Shown: in pieces, positions 61,597 to 64,000 of the stretch
Layout of the letters: each line of letters opens with the position of its first letter
How positions within the stretch are numbered: the first letter of the stretch is position 1
Position numbers and translations under genes: made by a program
NCBI RefSeq assembly: GCF_001653235.2
Contig: NC_035796.1
Span: forward strand, 1,984,001 to 2,048,000
Direction of reading: 5' to 3'
Length of the DNA stretch: 64,000 bases
Origin: Pochonia chlamydosporia 170
Taxonomy: Eukaryota > Ascomycota > Sordariomycetes > Hypocreales > Clavicipitaceae
The notes under the pieces: generated by a model
Databases searched by the model: none
Told to the model about the DNA's origin: nothing
What the model saw: only the letters and a program-made list of their open reading frames with translations

Positions 61597-64000
61597 ATGG
61601 CGTCGAAACTCGATTTCCTTAATCAAAAGGCGCCAGAGAACTACGTCGCTGGTCTGGGACGTGGTGCCACGGGCTTTACTACTAGATCTGATTTAGGTCC
61701 TGCCCGTGACGGTCCCAGCGAAGATCAAATAAAGGAGGCTCTGGCGAAACGTGCTGCGCAACTTGGTCTCGCGCCGGATGGCAAAAAGAAGGAAGACGAT
61801 GACGACGACGATGAGCGATTTCAGGATCCCGACAATGAAGTTGGTCTCTTTTCTGGCGGCATCTACGACAAGGACGACGAGGAAGCAGATCGCATCTGGG
61901 AATGGGTAGACGAGCGCATGGACCGACGGAAAAAGCAGCGTGAGGCTCGAGAACAAGCCGACCAGGAGGAATACGAGCGCAAGAACCCCAAAATTCAACA
62001 GCAATTCTCTGATTTGAAGCGTGCATTGGAGACGGTCACGGACGATGAGTGGGCAAACTTACCCGAGGTGGGTGACTTGACGGGCAAGAACCGACGAAGC
62101 AAGCAGGCATTGCGACAGAGATTCTATGCTGTCCCGGATAGTGTGCTCGCAGCCGCACGAGACTCGACCGAGATGAGCACAACGGTCACCGATGACGGCG
62201 TCGCGTCAAGTGCTCCAGACAAGGCGGACGGGACCATGACCAACTTTGCGCAGATTGGTGCTGCCCGTGACAGAGTGCTCAAGTCGAGATTGGAACAAGC
62301 GTCCAAGAGTGCTGATGCTTCGAATGGTAGTTCGACGAGTATCGATCCGCAGGGCTACATAACGAGCTTGAACAAGATGCAGATGAATGAGGCACAGGCC
62401 CAAGTTGGAGACATCAACCGAGTACGAGAGCTTTTGCAATCCGTGGTCAAGACAAATCCAAATAATGCGCTTGGCTGGATTGCGGCGGCTCGATTGGAAG
62501 AGTTGGCGGGCAAGATTGTAGCAGCAAGAAAGACGATTGACCAGGGTTGTGTCAGATGTCCCAAGAGCGAGGACGCCTGGTTGGAGAATATTCGTCTAAA
62601 CCACGATTCACAAAATGCCAAGATTATTGCAAGGAGAGCTATTGAGGCGAATAACCGATCTGTGAGACTATGGGTGGAGGCGATGAGACTTGAAAACATA
62701 CCCAGCAACAAGAAAAGGGTTATCCGTCAAGCGTTGGACCACATTCCAGAATCAGAAGCATTGTGGAAAGAAGCTGTCAACCTTGAGGAGAACCAAGACG
62801 ATGCCAAGCTGATGCTGGCCAAGGCAACAGAGCTGATTCCATTATCGGTCGACCTGTGGCTCGCTCTGGCTCGCCTGGAGACGCCTGAAAATGCGCAAAA
62901 GGTCCTCAACAGAGCTCGAAAGGCGGTCCCTACGTCCTTCGAAATTTGGATTGCAGCCGCCCGCTTGATGGAACAGCTTGGACAAGCCAGCAAGGGCAAC
63001 GTCATGACCACTGCAGTGCGAGTCTTGGCCAAGGAATCCGCCATGCCCAAGCGCGAAGAATGGATCGCCGAGGCGGAAAAATGCGAAGAACAAGGTGCCA
63101 TACTTACCTGTCAGAACATTATCCACGCCACACTTGGTTGGGGTCTGGACGAAGATGATGACCGCAAGGATACATGGATGGAGGACGCGAGGTCCAGTAT
63201 CAATAGGGGCAAATACGACACCGCCAGAGCCATTTACGCATACGCCATTCGTGTCTTCTACAATAGCAGAACGTTGCGCATGGCCGCTGCCGATTTGGAA
63301 CGAAATCACGGCACCAAGGAATCCCTCTGGGAAGTCCTCGAGCAAGCTGTAGACGCGTGCCCGACCAGCGAAGACCTGTGGATGATGCTCGCCAAGGAGA
63401 AGTGGCAAGCAGGTGAAGTGGACAATGCCCGTCTGGTCCTGAAGCGAGCATTCAACAAGAACCCCAACAACGAAGACATCTGGCTCGCAGCCGTGAAGCT
63501 CGAATCCGAAAACGACAATGCCGAACAGGCCCGGAAACTGCTGGAAATTGCGCGCGAGCAAGCCCCCACCGATCGCGTCTGGATGAAGAGCGTCGTCTTC
63601 GAACGTGTGCACGGCCAAGTCGAATCAGCACTTGATCTCGTCCTCCAGGCACTGCAGCTCTTCCCTGCCGCCCCTAAACTGTGGATGCTAAAGGGCCAGA
63701 TCTACCAGGATCTCGGCAAGACTAGCCAGGCACGCGAAGCATACGCGGCAGGCGTGAAGGCTGTTCCTAAATCCGTACCCCTATGGCTACTGTACGCACG
63801 GCTCGAAGAAAATTCCGGCATGACCATCAAGGCCCGCTCCGTACTAGACAGGGCTCGTCTTGCGGTTCCCAAATCCGCACAGCTCTGGTGCGAATCCGTA
63901 CGTCTGGAACGCCGCGCAGGAAATGTAACGCAGGCGAAATCCATTATGGCGAAAGCGCAGCAGGAAATACCCAAGAGCGGCCTCCTCTGGGTCGAGCAGA
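61597..64000 (+). CDS. PRP6: Pre-mRNA splicing factor Prp6 (PRPF6/Prp1), partial at the window edge
   Basis: An intron-less frame open from the ATG at 61597 to the end of the window (801 codons seen; the family is about 900-940 aa). Residues 1 to about 160 are the PRP1 N-terminal domain (KAPENYVAGLGRGATGFTTR, then DPDNEVGLFSGGIYDKDDEE). From about 260 on are many HAT/TPR-like helical repeats with recurrent W-x-x-A-x-x-L-E patterns (NALGWIAAARLEELAGKI, LWLALARLE, IWIAAARLME, LWMMLAKEKW, LWLLYARLEE). Prp6 bridges U5 with U4/U6 in the tri-snRNP, in the nucleus. The right end is cut by the window. Confidence 0.96.
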   Translation, partial: MASKLDFLNQKAPENYVAGLGRGATGFTTRSDLGPARDGPSEDQIKEALAKRAAQLGLAPDGKKKEDDDDDDERFQDPDNEVGLFSGGIYDKDDEEADRIWEWVDERMDRRKKQREAREQADQEEYERKNPKIQQQFSDLKRALETVTDDEWANLPEVGDLTGKNRRSKQALRQRFYAVPDSVLAAARDSTEMSTTVTDDGVASSAPDKADGTMTNFAQIGAARDRVLKSRLEQASKSADASNGSSTSIDPQGYITSLNKMQMNEAQAQVGDINRVRELLQSVVKTNPNNALGWIAAARLEELAGKIVAARKTIDQGCVRCPKSEDAWLENIRLNHDSQNAKIIARRAIEANNRSVRLWVEAMRLENIPSNKKRVIRQALDHIPESEALWKEAVNLEENQDDAKLMLAKATELIPLSVDLWLALARLETPENAQKVLNRARKAVPTSFEIWIAAARLMEQLGQASKGNVMTTAVRVLAKESAMPKREEWIAEAEKCEEQGAILTCQNIIHATLGWGLDEDDDRKDTWMEDARSSINRGKYDTARAIYAYAIRVFYNSRTLRMAAADLERNHGTKESLWEVLEQAVDACPTSEDLWMMLAKEKWQAGEVDNARLVLKRAFNKNPNNEDIWLAAVKLESENDNAEQARKLLEIAREQAPTDRVWMKSVVFERVHGQVESALDLVLQALQLFPAAPKLWMLKGQIYQDLGKTSQAREAYAAGVKAVPKSVPLWLLYARLEENSGMTIKARSVLDRARLAVPKSAQLWCESVRLERRAGNVTQAKSIMAKAQQEIPKSGLLWVEQ

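Overview
The window is nuclear DNA of a filamentous ascomycete, most likely a sordariomycete and probably Hypocreales. The evidence is short introns (about 42-230 nt) with GT..CTAAC..AG signals, long pyrimidine-rich leaders, no operons, and gene types typical of Pezizomycotina (GH72 GPI protein, fused HIS7, Vac7, antizyme with +1 frameshift). The genus is inferred and cannot be fixed from this sequence alone.

I support 18 protein-coding loci. From left to right: a peroxisomal-type dienoyl-CoA isomerase (-), a GH72 beta-1,3-glucanosyltransferase (-), an Osh3-type oxysterol-binding protein (-), an ArfGAP with UBA domain (+), ornithine decarboxylase antizyme (+), HIS7 (-), a TFIIIC triple-barrel subunit (+), a Vps62-family membrane protein (+), a 954-aa protein with a Cys/His cluster (-), two small paralogous membrane-anchored ORFs (-), a 561-aa fungal protein of unknown function (-), RPL10 (-) and RPL30 (+) sharing one promoter, a coiled-coil protein (+), VAC7 (+), and the divergent pair DIM1 (-) and PRP6 (+), the last running off the right edge.

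Most genes are housekeeping. Translation is covered by RPL10, RPL30 and DIM1, splicing by PRP6, Pol III by TFIIIC, amino-acid synthesis by HIS7 with a perfect Gcn4/CPC1 site upstream, and membranes and trafficking by OSH3, ArfGAP, VAC7 and VPS62. The neighbours are not functionally linked beyond shared divergent promoters.

The accessory part is the gene-poor 31-39 kb stretch. It holds three of four copies of a 121-bp inverted-repeat element (the fourth is at 53.6 kb), a duplicated roughly 0.6-kb unit carrying the small membrane ORFs, a poly-pyrimidine tract and decayed tandem repeats.

The best second-look items are: the antizyme +1 shift site embedded in a perfect 8-bp hairpin; a probable 6-nt microexon in VAC7; a GC-AG intron in the TFIIIC gene; the 121-bp element family; the small paralogue pair with different stop codons in one frame; and the Cys/His cluster of the 954-aa protein. 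Several 3-6 kb stretches hold no gene that I can support.
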